From assembly GCF_902497555.1 (NCBI RefSeq), contig NZ_CABVGP010000001.1, positions 4,010,501 to 4,074,500 of the forward strand: a stretch of DNA of 64,000 nucleotides, read 5' to 3'. This document shows, piece after piece, positions 45,738-55,042 of the stretch; the stretch's first letter is position 1; every line of letters begins with the position of its first letter. This stretch comes from Amycolatopsis camponoti. Its GTDB lineage: Bacteria; Actinomycetota; Actinomycetes; Mycobacteriales; Pseudonocardiaceae. Both the position numbers and the translations under genes were made by a program. Under the pieces are notes generated by a model. The model ran no database searches and was not told where the DNA came from. It saw only the letters and a list, made by a program, of their open reading frames with translations.

Positions 45738-48118
45738 TCGGAGACGAACGGCCGCTCGTCGACGAGCAGGTCGTCCCGGCGCCGGCCGCACAGGTGTCCG
45801 CCAACCTCGCCCGGCTCGCCGACACCGTCGCCCGGCTGCGCGGCGAGGTCGACCACGCCCACGCCGTCGCCGACGGCCGCGCGCTGATCGAGCTGGCCAA
45901 GGGCGTCCTGATGGAACGCCTGCACTGCACGCCCGCCGATGCCGCCCGGCAGCTGGAGACGCTGGCGGAGCGAGCCGGGCTGACGCCGCTGGAGTTCGCC
46001 GCGGACGTCGTCGGCGAAGCGGCCGAAGACCGGATCACCGAGGTGACGCAGGAGTTCCTGGCCCGCGCCGAAGGCGAGGAGTCCGTCGCGGTGCGGCTGC
46101 GCACCGCCGAAAGCGGCGTGCTCGCGGCGGGGGACACCCAACGCGTCGCGGAGTCCATCCTGGAGCACGCGCTGCGGCCGCTCGGCGCCACGGCGGTCGC
46201 GGTGTGGCTCGCCGGTCCGGACGGGTCGCTGACGCTCGCCGGGTCGGCCGGGTTCTCGGCCGAGGAGGCGGCGCGCTGGCGCTACGTCCCACCGGGCGTC
46301 GCGACCCCGGCCCGCAACGCGCTGCTCGGGCGCGACACGGTCTGGTACCCGACGCTGTCCGGCGGCGGGCTGCCGTCGATCGGGCAGCACACCCTGGCCG
46401 AGGGCGGCCGCGTCGCGGTGCCCACCGGTACCGGCGGCCGGATCATCGGCGTCGTCGAGATGTGCTGGCCGGACCCGCTCCCCGCCGAGCCCGGGCGCCA
46501 GCGCAAGCAGCTCGAGGCCCTGGCGGAGCTGTGCGCGCACACCCTCGACACCTGGGACGGCGTGGTCGCCCCGGTGGCCGCCGACGGTTCGGGGGACTTC
46601 CTCGGCGAGCTGGTGGACTTCGTCGACGGGCTGCACGACCCGGCCGTGCTGCTGTCGCCGTGCCTCGACGGCGGCCGGCTGACCGACTTCCGCATCCACC
46701 ACGCCAACGTCCGGTTCACCGACCCCGGCGGGCGGCCGCGCAGCCGGCTCGTCGGGACGCGGCTGCTGGAGACCTACCCACTCGCCGCCGAGGAGAGCGG
46801 GCTGCTGGACAAGATCCAGCGGGTCTACGCCACCGGCGAGCCGTTCCGCGCCGACAGCATGGCGGTGACCACGCTCGTCGACCAGGTGCCGCTGACCGTC
46901 CTCACCGACATCAGCGTGACGCGGTTCGCCGGCAACGTGCTGCTCATCCTGCGCATCCAGGACGACGCGGCGAAGCTCGCCGTGCTGCTGCAGCACGCCC
47001 AGCGGCTCGGCCGCATCGGCGGCTTCGAAGAGAACGTGGTGACCGGGGCGATCACCTGGAACACCGAGCTGTTCGCGTTGTACGGCCTGCCGCCGACCGC
47101 GACGCCGCTGTCGCTGAACGAGCTGGCCGCGCACGCCCACTCCGACGACGCGCAGGCGATCGGCCGGTTCCTGCGCGCGGTGATGCACCACCGGCGCCCG
47201 TCGTCGACGGCGTTCCGCCTGCAGCGCTCCGATGGCGTCGCCCGGCACATCCGGGTGGTCGCCGAGCCGGTCGTGGACGCACGGGGCGAGCTCGTCGCGG
47301 TCCGCGGGGCCTACCAGGACGTGTCGTCGCAGCACTGGACCGAGGTGGCGCTGGCCGCGACGCGGGACAGGCTGGCCGAGACCGAGCAGGAGGCGATCGA
47401 GCGCAACCGGCTCGCGCTGCAGCTGCAGCACGCGATCATGCCGCCGGCCAAGGGCCCGATCGACATGCCGGGCCTGCGCGCCGCGGTCCGCTACCGGCCG
47501 GCCGAGAAGGAGCACTTGGTCGGCGGCGACTGGTACGACGCGGTCGCGTTGCCGACCGGCGAGGTGCTGCTGTGCGTCGGCGACGTCGCCGGGCACGGCA
47601 TCGACGCGGCCACCGGGATGGTGAGCCTGCGCAACGCCCTGCGCGGCCTGGCGGCGACCGGCGCCGGGCCGGCCCAGCTGCTCACGTGGCTGAATCTGGT
47701 GGCCTACCACCTGACCGACCACGTGACGGCAACGGCGGTCGCGGCGGTCTACGACCCGGCGACCCGCAAGCTCCGCTGGGCGCGCGCGGGGCACCTGCCG
47801 CCGATCGTCCGCCACCGCGGCGGCGACGCGACGACGTTGCCGCTGCTGCGCGGTTCACTGCTGGGCGCGGTCCGGGACGTGACGTACCAGGAAGAAGAGC
47901 TCCAGCTCGACGAGGGCGACATCCTGCTGATCTACACCGACGGGCTGGTCGAGCGCCGCGACCGCCCGGTCCAGGAGACGGTGTCGCGGCTGGTGACGTT
48001 GGTGAAGGGCCACGACGGCGGGCTGGAGAACCAGCTGGACACGCTGCTGACGTACAGCACGGCCGACACCGACGACGACACGTGCGTGGTGGGGATCGAG
48101 GTCACCGGGGGACGGTGA
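45734..48118 (+). CDS. ANTAR-GAF-PAS-PP2C (SpoIIE/RsbU) phosphatase (794 aa)
   Basis: Order: ANTAR-like helices (~45-100, ALIELAKGVLMERLHCTPADAA), GAF (~125-275), a PAS-like region (~290-410), a second PAS (~420-535, IGGFEENVVTGAITWNTELF), a short helix, and a PP2C/SpoIIE phosphatase (~560-790) with metal-binding VGGDWYDAV and VGDVAGHGIDAATGM and the C-terminal DDDTCVVGIEV. Such phosphatases dephosphorylate anti-anti-sigma factors in partner-switching stress control. It is translationally coupled (GTGA) to the multi-HAMP kinase, so they probably form one pathway. ANTAR domains usually bind RNA to antiterminate, an unusual partner for a phosphatase. The 3' end overlaps the convergent gene by 17 bases. 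Confidence 0.9.
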
Positions 48119-48992
48119 ACCGCCGCGCTTCGGACGGCGGCGGATTCCCGCCGCCGAAGATCTCCGCCAGGATCTCGGCACCGCGCACCACCCGCGGGCC
48201 CGGGCGGTTGAAGTACGCCGGGCCGTCGAGCACCCAGACCTGCCCGGCGCGCACGGCAGGCAGGTCCGCCCAGCCGGGCCGGTCCGCGAGCGACGGCGCC
48301 TCGGCGAGCGTGCGGCCGGGCGCGAACCCGCACGGCATGAGCAGGAGCACGTCGGGCCGGGCCTCGACGACGGCGTCCCACGGCACCGGCCGGGTGTGCT
48401 CGCCGGGCGAAGCCAGCAGCGGTTCGCCGCCCGCCGAGGCGATCTGCTCGGGCACCCAGTGGCCGGCGGGCCAGATCGGGTCCAGCCACTCCAGCGCCAC
48501 GACCCGCGGCCGCGTGCCGGGGCGGGGCAGTGCGGCCAGGCGCGTGCGCAAGGTGGCGATCTCGGCCGCCGCGCGGTCCGGCACCCCGAGCACGTCGCCG
48601 ACCTGGCGGAGGCAGTCGAGGACACCGTCGAGGGTGGCCGGTTCCAGGCTCACGACCAGCGGTCCGGTGTCGAGCGTGCGCACCGCTTCGGACACCTGGC
48701 GGTAGGACACCGCGCAGACTTCGCACAGGTCCTGGGTGAACACGACGTCGGGAGCGAGGCCGGCGAGCCGCGCGCTGTCGAGCGTGTAGAGCCCGGACCC
48801 GCGATGGGTGGCTTCGGAGATTTCCCGGCTGGACAGCGCGTCGGGATCGAACTCCGCCCGCGTGACCACCGGGACGTGCTCGACGTGCCCCGGCGGCCAG
48901 TCGCACTCGTGCGTCCGGCCGACGAGGCCGGGCAGCTCGCCCAGCACCGCGACCAGGTCGGTCGCCGCGGGCAGCAGGGAGACGATCCGCAT
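48102..48992 (-). CDS. Cobalamin-binding-type TroA/BtuF-fold protein, no signal peptide (296 aa)
   Basis: A helical-backbone metal/cobalamin receptor fold: RIVSLLPAATDLVAVLGELPGLVGRTHECDWPP at the N-terminus, PDVVFTQDLCEVCAVSY, VVSLEPATLDGVLDCLRQVG and a C-terminal lobe with VVALEWLDPIWPAGHWVPE. Normally such proteins deliver cobalamin or iron-chelates to an ABC importer outside the membrane, but this branch lacks a signal peptide or lipobox and no transporter genes adjoin it, so its role may be cytosolic. ATG at 48992. Confidence 0.85.
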   Translation of the reverse strand: MRIVSLLPAATDLVAVLGELPGLVGRTHECDWPPGHVEHVPVVTRAEFDPDALSSREISEATHRGSGLYTLDSARLAGLAPDVVFTQDLCEVCAVSYRQVSEAVRTLDTGPLVVSLEPATLDGVLDCLRQVGDVLGVPDRAAAEIATLRTRLAALPRPGTRPRVVALEWLDPIWPAGHWVPEQIASAGGEPLLASPGEHTRPVPWDAVVEARPDVLLLMPCGFAPGRTLAEAPSLADRPGWADLPAVRAGQVWVLDGPAYFNRPGPRVVRGAEILAEIFGGGNPPPSEARRFTVPR

Positions 48993-49015
48993 CGGCCCAC
49001 GGTAATCCCCCGGCC

Positions 49016-49147
49016 GTGTCGACCCCTGAATCACGCGTGATGCCCCTTCAATCACCCGTGATGCCTCCCCCATCACAGGTAATGCCGGACCGAACCGGGC
49101 ATCGGCCGTGATCAGAGGGTCAGCACGCGTGATTGAAGGGTCGACAC
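49016..49147. repeat. Second 21-bp palindromic repeat array inside a 24-bp inverted repeat
   Basis: The outer arms 49016-49039 and 49124-49147 match at 22 of 24 positions (beginning GTGTCGACCC). Inside are further units of the family seen at 35542-35707, with cores such as AATCACGCGTGAT and AATCACCCGTGAT, about 21 bases apart. Units on the left point one way and those on the right the other, changing around GGACCGAACC (49086-49095). The array lies between two leftward genes. Confidence 0.82.
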
Positions 49148-49151
49148 GGCA

Positions 49152-50246
49152 TCAGGGGTTGACGGCCAGCACCAGGAATCCGGCCAGCAGGACCAGGTGC
49201 ACGCCGCCCTGGAGGCGGGTGGCCCGGCCGGGCACCACCGTCAGGACGCTCACCACCACGGTCAGCGCCAGCAGCACGATCTGCGTCGAGCCGAGGCCGA
49301 GCAGCAGTTCGCTGGGCAGCCAGACCGACGCGAGCGCGATGGCCGGGATGGTCAGGCCGATGCTCGCGATCGCCGAACCGTAGGCGAGGTTGAGACTGAT
49401 CTGCATCCGGTCGCGCTGGGCCGCGCGCGTCGCCGCCAGGGTCTCCGGCAGGAGCACCAGCAACGCGATCACGACGCCGACGAACGACTGCGGGAACCCG
49501 GCCGCGCGCACGCCCGCCTCGATCGCCGGAGATTCCACCTTCGCGAGCCCGACCACCGCGACCAGCGCCACCAGCAGGAGCGCGAGGCTGCCCAGCGCGG
49601 CCCGGTTCGTCGGCGGTTCGGCGTGGTCGTCCTCCTTGACCTCGCCGTCGGCCGCCACCGGGAGGAAGAAGTCGCGGTGGCGCATGGTCTGCGTCAGCAC
49701 GAACGTCGCGTACAGGGCCAGCGACGCGACGGCGGCGAAGGTCAGCTGCGCGGTCGAAAACGCCGGGCCGGGGGTGCTCGAGGTGAACGTCGGCAGCACC
49801 AGGCTCAGCGTGGCCAGGGTCGCGACCGTGGCCAGCGCGGCGCCGCTGCCTTCCGAATTGAACAAGGTGACGCCGTAGCGTCGCGCGCCGACGAGCAGCG
49901 AGATGCCGACGATGCCGTTGGTCGTGATCATCACCGCGGCGAACACGGTGTCCCGCGCGAGCGATCCGGCTTCCGGGCCGCCCGAGACCATCATCGTGAC
50001 GATCAGCGCGACCTCGATGACGGTGACCGCGACCGCGAGCACGAGCGACCCGAACGGCTCGCCGACGCGGTGCGCGACGACCTCCGCGTGGTGCACCGCG
50101 GCCAGCACGGTCGCCCCCAGCGCGATCGCGACGATCGCCACGAAGACCGGGCCGAGGTCGCGGCCCCACGCGAGCGCCAGCACGACCAGGCCGAGCACAG
50201 GGGTGACGGAGGTCCAGGACGTCAGGAAGGATCTCAGCGCGGCCAT
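49152..50246 (-). CDS. Ca2+/H+ antiporter, ChaA/CaCA family (364 aa)
   Basis: Around eleven hydrophobic helices in two homologous halves. The first alpha repeat contains HHAEVVAHRVGEPFGSLVLAVAVTVIEVALI with its conserved Glu; the second contains GVVIALLVLLPETLAATRAA. A hydrophilic acidic loop (VAADGEVKEDDHAEPP) separates the halves. It would expel Ca2+ or Na+/K+ in exchange for protons. It is monocistronic by appearance; the repeat array lies right after its stop. Confidence 0.9.
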   Translation of the reverse strand: MAALRSFLTSWTSVTPVLGLVVLALAWGRDLGPVFVAIVAIALGATVLAAVHHAEVVAHRVGEPFGSLVLAVAVTVIEVALIVTMMVSGGPEAGSLARDTVFAAVMITTNGIVGISLLVGARRYGVTLFNSEGSGAALATVATLATLSLVLPTFTSSTPGPAFSTAQLTFAAVASLALYATFVLTQTMRHRDFFLPVAADGEVKEDDHAEPPTNRAALGSLALLLVALVAVVGLAKVESPAIEAGVRAAGFPQSFVGVVIALLVLLPETLAATRAAQRDRMQISLNLAYGSAIASIGLTIPAIALASVWLPSELLLGLGSTQIVLLALTVVVSVLTVVPGRATRLQGGVHLVLLAGFLVLAVNP

Positions 50247-50297
50247 GCCTCCACCCTGTCACACCGGCGGTCACACCGCGTGGTCGTACGGCGATTC

Positions 50298-51200
50298 TCA
50301 CATCGTCCCTTGTGGACGGTCGAGCTCGGCGGGCCCGGCGGCGAGGACGTGCCGCCGGAAGGTTTCGCTCAGCGGCGGGAGAGTCCGCCCGGCCGCCCAC
50401 GCGAGGCCGATGTCGCGCGCGGCGTCCACATCGGTCAGTTCGAGGTGGGGCGCGGGAAACGTGGCCGTGCGCGGCAACGGCAGCACGGACACGCCGAGCC
50501 CGGCGGTGACGAGCCCGCGCAGCGTCTCGACCTCGTCGCCCTCGAAGCCGATCCGCGGCGTGAAGCCGGCCTCGGCGCACAGGCGCTCGGTGGTTTCGCG
50601 CAGCGCGTAACCCGGGCGCAGCAGGATGAACGTCTCGTCCGCGAACTCGGCGAGGCGGACCCGCCGCCGGCCGGCGAGCCGGTGGCGCGGCGGGACCGCG
50701 AGCCGCAGCGGCTCGACGAGCAGGCGTTCCCAGTGCAGCTGCGGGTGCCCGCGGTCGCCGCTGGTGAGGACGAGGTCCGCGGTGCCCTCGAGCAGCTCCG
50801 CCTCGAGCCCGGCCTCGCCGTGCTGCCGCAGCGCGAACCGGGCGCCGGGGTGCTCGCGCAGGAACCCGCGCAGCACCGACGGCACCAGCCACGTGCCGAA
50901 CGTGTGGAGGAACGCCAGCGGGACGACGCCGGTGCCCGGTGCGACTATCTCGCCGACCTCGCGCAGGCCCTGGTCGAGCTGGTCGAGCACGGCGTCGACG
51001 TGCCGCTTGAACGCGTGCCCGGCCGGGGTGAGCCGCAGCAGGCGCCCGGACCGGCGGAACAGCTGGGCGCCGGCGTCGTGCTCCAGCCGGCGCAGGGCGC
51101 GGGAGAGCGCGGGCTGCGTCAGGTGCGCGCCGGCCGCGGTCTCCGTGACGGTCGCGCCGCCGGCGACCTCGCGGAAGAGCCGCAGCGTCTGGACGTCCAT
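50298..51200 (-). CDS. LysR-family regulator divergent from pyruvate oxidase (300 aa)
   Basis: N-terminal winged HTH MDVQTLRLFREVAGGATVTETAAGAHLTQPALSRALRRLE, then the LysR effector domain (GVVPLAFLHTFGTWLVPSVLRGF, GLGVSVLPLP). It is divergent from poxB with 70 bases between starts and a palindrome in the gap, so poxB is the expected target. Confidence 0.92.
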   Translation of the reverse strand: MDVQTLRLFREVAGGATVTETAAGAHLTQPALSRALRRLEHDAGAQLFRRSGRLLRLTPAGHAFKRHVDAVLDQLDQGLREVGEIVAPGTGVVPLAFLHTFGTWLVPSVLRGFLREHPGARFALRQHGEAGLEAELLEGTADLVLTSGDRGHPQLHWERLLVEPLRLAVPPRHRLAGRRRVRLAEFADETFILLRPGYALRETTERLCAEAGFTPRIGFEGDEVETLRGLVTAGLGVSVLPLPRTATFPAPHLELTDVDAARDIGLAWAAGRTLPPLSETFRRHVLAAGPAELDRPQGTM

Positions 51201-51222
51201 GCCGCCAGTGTATGGAATTTCA

Positions 51223-51239
51223 TCCAATCAGGCATTGGA
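51223..51239. promoter_or_regulatory. LysR-type operator, lysR-poxB gap
   Basis: TCCAAT-N5-ATTGGA, a perfect 17-bp inverted repeat with LysR-like spacing, in the divergent promoter region. Confidence 0.6.
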
Positions 51240-51270
51240 CGCATCGGTCGCGACGGGCCACCCTGGAGGT

Positions 51271-53004
51271 ATGGCAACCGTGGCAGAACAGCTGGTCAGG
51301 ACCCTGCGGGACGCGGGCGTCGAACGCATCTACGGCATCGTCGGCGACAGTCTCAACCCGATCGTCGACGCGGTCCGCCGCACCGACGGCATCGAGTGGG
51401 TGCACGTCCGCCACGAGGAGACCGCGGCCTTCGCCGCGGCGGCCGAAGCGCAGGTCACCGGCAAGCTCGCGGTGTGCGCGGGCAGCTGCGGGCCCGGCAA
51501 CCTGCACCTGATCAACGGCCTGTTCGACGCGCACCGCTCGGGCTCGCCGGTGCTCGCGATCGCGTCGCACATCCCGTCGAACCAGATCGGCACCGGCTTC
51601 TTCCAGGAGACCCACCCGGACCGGCTCTTCGCCGAATGCAGCCACTTCAGCGAGGTCGTGGCCGATCCGGCCCAGCTGCCGCGGCTGCTGCGCATCGCCA
51701 CCCAGGCCGCCGTCGGCAAGGGCGGCGTGGCGGTGCTGACCATCCCGGGCGACCTCGCCGACCGCAAGGCCACCGGCCCGCTTTCCGAGCGGCTGCCGCT
51801 CGTGACGCCGTCGCCCGTGGTGCCCGCCCCGGAGACTGTCCAGGAACTGGCGGACCTGCTGAACTCCGGCGAGAAGGTGATGCTCTTCGCCGGCGCGGGC
51901 GTCCGCGGCGCGCACGACGAGGTCATGGCGGTCGCGGAGAAACTCGCCGCGCCGGTCGGGCATTCGCTCGGCGGCAAGGAGTGGATCCAGTACGACAATC
52001 CGTTCGACGTCGGCATGAGCGGCCTGCTCGGCTACGGCGCCTGCTACGACGCGATGCACGACGCCGACCGGATCCTGTTGCTGGGCACGGACTTCCCGTA
52101 CGACAAGTTCCTCCCGCAGGCCCGCACGATCCAGCTCGACCACGACGCCTCACGCCTCGGCCGACGGACTCCGCTGGAGCTGGCGGTGCACGGCGACGTG
52201 CGCGAGACACTGCGCGCGTTGCTCCCGTTGCTGCGGCCGCGCACCGAGCGCGTGTTCCTCGACCGGATGCTGCGCGAGCACGTGCGGAAGCTGGAGAAGG
52301 TCGTCGGCGCGTACACGGGGAAGATCGAGCAGCGCCGGCCGATCCACCCGGAGTACGTCGCTTCGGTGCTCGACGAGGTCGCCGCCGACGACGCGGTGTT
52401 CACGGTGGACACCGGCATGGGCAACGTCTGGGCCGCGCGGTACCTGACGCCGAACGGCCGCCGCCGGGTCATCGGCTCGTTCCGGCACGGCAGCATGGCC
52501 AACGCGCTGCCGCACGCGATCGGCGCGCAGCTCGCCCAGCCGGGCCGCCAGGTCGTGTCGCTCTCGGGCGACGGCGGGCTCGCGATGCTCATGGGCGACC
52601 TGCTGACGCTGCCCGCCTACGACGTCCCGGTGAAGGTCGTGGTGTTCAACAACGCCACGCTCGGGATGGTGAAGCTGGAGATGCTCGTCGACGGCCTGCC
52701 GGACTTCGGCACCGACCACGCGCCGGTGAACTTCGCCGCGATCGCGGCCGCGTGCGGGATCTTCGCCGAGCGCGTAGAGGACCCGGCCGACGTCCGCGGC
52801 GCGCTGGAGAAGGCGTTCGCCCACGCGGGCCCGGCGGTCGTCGAGGTGGTGACCGACCCGAACGCGCTGTCGATCCCGCCGCGGATCACCGGTGAGATGG
52901 TGCGCGGCTTCGCCCTGGGCGCCACGAAGACGGTGCTCAACGGCGGCGTCGGCAAGATGGTCGACCTGGCGCGCACCAACCTGCGCAACGCGCCGCGGCC
53001 GTAG
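51271..53004 (+). CDS. poxB: Pyruvate oxidase / quinone-dependent pyruvate dehydrogenase, PoxB-like (577 aa)
   Basis: A thiamine-diphosphate and FAD enzyme: catalytic Glu in VHVRHEETAAFAAAA, FAD domain (VMLFAGAGVRGAHDEV), and the ThDP/Mg motif GDGGLAMLMGDLLTLPAYDVPVKVVVFNN. It converts pyruvate to acetate and CO2 and passes electrons to the membrane quinone pool. The last residues resemble the amphipathic membrane-binding tail but are not decisive. ATG at 51271 follows CTGGAGGT. Other ThDP oxidases (e.g. acetolactate synthase-like) are less likely given the GFFQETHP and HGSMANALPHAIG segments. Confidence 0.9.
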   Translation: MATVAEQLVRTLRDAGVERIYGIVGDSLNPIVDAVRRTDGIEWVHVRHEETAAFAAAAEAQVTGKLAVCAGSCGPGNLHLINGLFDAHRSGSPVLAIASHIPSNQIGTGFFQETHPDRLFAECSHFSEVVADPAQLPRLLRIATQAAVGKGGVAVLTIPGDLADRKATGPLSERLPLVTPSPVVPAPETVQELADLLNSGEKVMLFAGAGVRGAHDEVMAVAEKLAAPVGHSLGGKEWIQYDNPFDVGMSGLLGYGACYDAMHDADRILLLGTDFPYDKFLPQARTIQLDHDASRLGRRTPLELAVHGDVRETLRALLPLLRPRTERVFLDRMLREHVRKLEKVVGAYTGKIEQRRPIHPEYVASVLDEVAADDAVFTVDTGMGNVWAARYLTPNGRRRVIGSFRHGSMANALPHAIGAQLAQPGRQVVSLSGDGGLAMLMGDLLTLPAYDVPVKVVVFNNATLGMVKLEMLVDGLPDFGTDHAPVNFAAIAAACGIFAERVEDPADVRGALEKAFAHAGPAVVEVVTDPNALSIPPRITGEMVRGFALGATKTVLNGGVGKMVDLARTNLRNAPRP

Positions 53005-53017
53005 GACGGACGTGCAC

Positions 53018-53054
53018 GGTGTGTTGACCGTGCAAGCGCGACAGTCAACACACC
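53018..53054. terminator. Bidirectional hairpin terminator
   Basis: GGTGTGTTGAC (53018-53028) and its exact reverse complement (53044-53054) around a 15-base loop, between convergent poxB and the DUF262 gene. Confidence 0.75.
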
Positions 53055-53063
53055 CCGCGCCCG

Positions 53064-54782
53064 TCAGGTCATCTGCCAGTAGCTGACCGCGAGGTCGGCG
53101 AGCCGCCGTTGCCGGGCATCGATGCTCTTCATGGTCCATTCGTCCATGGCGCCCGCAGCCTTGGTAAGCGAGAGCGTCGATGCGCTCAGCACGTCCTTCT
53201 TGTCGGCGAAGGGCAGATTTCCGAGTGCTTTGTTTTCGCTTGCCCGCAAAAGAACCTGGTTGCCAAGCCGGTAGGCATACTCTGTCTGGCGGTCGCGTGG
53301 GACGAACTTCTCCCACTCTGCAGTGGCGGACTGGGGAAGGATGTGTTCGAGGTTCAGCTCGCTCGTGTTGGGATTCGCGATGAATTCGGGTGCCCGCTTC
53401 GGACGCAGGTTCTCGATCTCCAGTGACCGCAGGTAGTATCGTGAGTAGGACGTTCGTCGCACCACGGCAGTAGAGAAGTCATTGCGAAACTGTTCGTCGG
53501 ACGGCAGGATTGCGGACAGTTCGCTGATCACCTTACGGGCGGTGGTGACGGAGCCGCGGGATATGGCCTGTGCGACTTCTGCGATGACGCGTTCGGCTTT
53601 GCTTCCTTCGGCGGTCCGAGAGATGCGCATTCTGACCGCGGCGGAGACTGCCAGTCGCAGGAGCTGGCCCAGTTGCGGGTTGTTGAACTTCAACATCGCC
53701 GCCAGCAAGATTGGACGCAGTCGCTCCACCTCCAGGATGCGAAGGGCCTCGACGTTTTCCGCCGCGCCGGCTTGTATGGCGGGCCAGAATGTGGGGTCCG
53801 CACCCAAAAGGCGGCTGTATGCCTGTGCTGCGGCCTTGAGTTCTTCACTGAAGGCGACGGCGTCGGACGACGTTGTCAGTCGTCTGGCCTTGACCCGGAC
53901 AAAGATTTCACGCTCTCGCGTCGGCCCTTGCTGGCTGGTGAAATAGTAACGAAGGAAGTCGGTGAACTTGCTGCCGGTGCCGGTTGCCTGCTCGATGTAG
54001 GCTGTCGTGCTGATCCAACGGTCGTGACACTCCGGCAGACGTGAGCCGGCGCGGCTGAAGATGTAGTTCTTCGTCAGGTCGGCGATCGTGAGGTCGATAC
54101 CACGGTCGTTGAGCGTCTCGAAAATGAGGTAGGCGTCTGATTCCGTCGGCACTGTCACGGTGATGACCAGTGCTCGTTCGTGGATGAAGTCCACCCAGTC
54201 GACTAACCGATCGGCCCAGCTGTCCTCCGCCGCCGCGGCCTGGGCTCCGATCCGGTCTCGGAAGAAGTCCATCGCTTTGGCAAGGAGGTGATGGCTCTGG
54301 GGTGCCCGGCGGTCGAGAGGCTTTCGAGTACCCTCGACGAGGCCTTGAAGATAGTCGTTGTCCGTCGCGCTGAGTCGAAGTCGGGATTCCACTTCGCGGG
54401 TGCGCAGGTCGCGGGCTGCGATGTACTGCTGCTCGATGTCATTCCCGCGGCTGTCTTGCCTCCCGTTGAACACGTCACGAATTGCCAGAATCAACAGAAA
54501 AGCTGTGGTCAGGCGCTGCTGTCCATCGATGACGAAAGAGCGGCTGGTTGTTGTGGTTCCTTCTGCATAGTCAGAAGAGTCGGAAAGGACCACAGTGCCG
54601 AGGAAGTAAGCTTCGTCAGAATTTTCGGCGACAGCTTGTTCGAGGTCGTTCCAAAAGTCTTCGACCTCGTCGCGCCCCTCGCCGGACCCCCAGGCGAATG
54701 CTCGCTGATAGGTCGGTACTCCGAACCTTCGTTGCGCTAGCAATGCACCGAGTCCAACGCTGTCGATCGTGTATTTCGACAC
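53064..54782 (-). CDS. DUF262/DUF1524 protein, GmrSD-type putative restriction nuclease (572 aa)
   Basis: The N-terminal DUF262 domain is a ParB-like NTPase: VPTYQRAFAW, FVIDGQQRLTTAF and LIFETLNDRGIDLTIADL. The C-terminal DUF1524 domain is an HNH-type nuclease: LNLEHILPQSATAEWEKF, RLGNQVLLRASENKALGN. Single-chain proteins of this plan include type IV (modification-dependent) restriction enzymes against phages with modified cytosine. It stands alone without a methylase. Base composition is clearly lower in GC than its neighbours (one line I counted, 53221-53280, is 55%), pointing to horizontal transfer. Confidence 0.88.
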   Translation of the reverse strand: MSKYTIDSVGLGALLAQRRFGVPTYQRAFAWGSGEGRDEVEDFWNDLEQAVAENSDEAYFLGTVVLSDSSDYAEGTTTTSRSFVIDGQQRLTTAFLLILAIRDVFNGRQDSRGNDIEQQYIAARDLRTREVESRLRLSATDNDYLQGLVEGTRKPLDRRAPQSHHLLAKAMDFFRDRIGAQAAAAEDSWADRLVDWVDFIHERALVITVTVPTESDAYLIFETLNDRGIDLTIADLTKNYIFSRAGSRLPECHDRWISTTAYIEQATGTGSKFTDFLRYYFTSQQGPTREREIFVRVKARRLTTSSDAVAFSEELKAAAQAYSRLLGADPTFWPAIQAGAAENVEALRILEVERLRPILLAAMLKFNNPQLGQLLRLAVSAAVRMRISRTAEGSKAERVIAEVAQAISRGSVTTARKVISELSAILPSDEQFRNDFSTAVVRRTSYSRYYLRSLEIENLRPKRAPEFIANPNTSELNLEHILPQSATAEWEKFVPRDRQTEYAYRLGNQVLLRASENKALGNLPFADKKDVLSASTLSLTKAAGAMDEWTMKSIDARQRRLADLAVSYWQMT

Positions 54783-54810
54783 CCTCGCCCAACCCCTCGA
54801 AAATGATCTT

Positions 54811-54830
54811 GTTCCCGGCGAGCCGGGAAC
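54811..54830. promoter_or_regulatory. Hairpin in the leader of the DUF262 gene
   Basis: GTTCCCGG-CGAG-CCGGGAAC, an 8-bp perfect stem about 28 bases upstream of the start codon. Confidence 0.5.
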
Positions 54831-54841
54831 TTCGCGGCTCG

Positions 54842-54857
54842 AAGTATACGGATACTT
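54842..54857. promoter_or_regulatory. Palindrome upstream of the DUF262 gene
   Basis: AAGTAT-ACGG-ATACTT, perfect six-base arms in an AT-rich patch 60 bases upstream of the gene; a candidate operator or promoter core. Confidence 0.45.
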
Positions 54858-55003
54858 TGCGGGGTTGTTTGACTGTGGGAGTGCGTGTCGTCTTGAATCA
54901 GCGATATCCGTAGCTGGCGGGGTTGGCCGGTCCTAATGGGTTCGCATGCCGGAGAGACGACGGGACCACGCTGGCTAGTAGCTGGGTGCGGCCACCAAGG
55001 CCA

Positions 55004-55037
55004 GCTGGTGGCCACGACGCTCGTCGTGGCCACCAGC
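55004..55037 (-). terminator. Strong hairpin after the alcohol dehydrogenase operon
   Basis: GCTGGTGGCCACGACG and its reverse complement separated by two bases; it follows the stop of the small gene at 55043 on the minus strand. Confidence 0.7.
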
Positions 55038-55042
55038 GGCGT

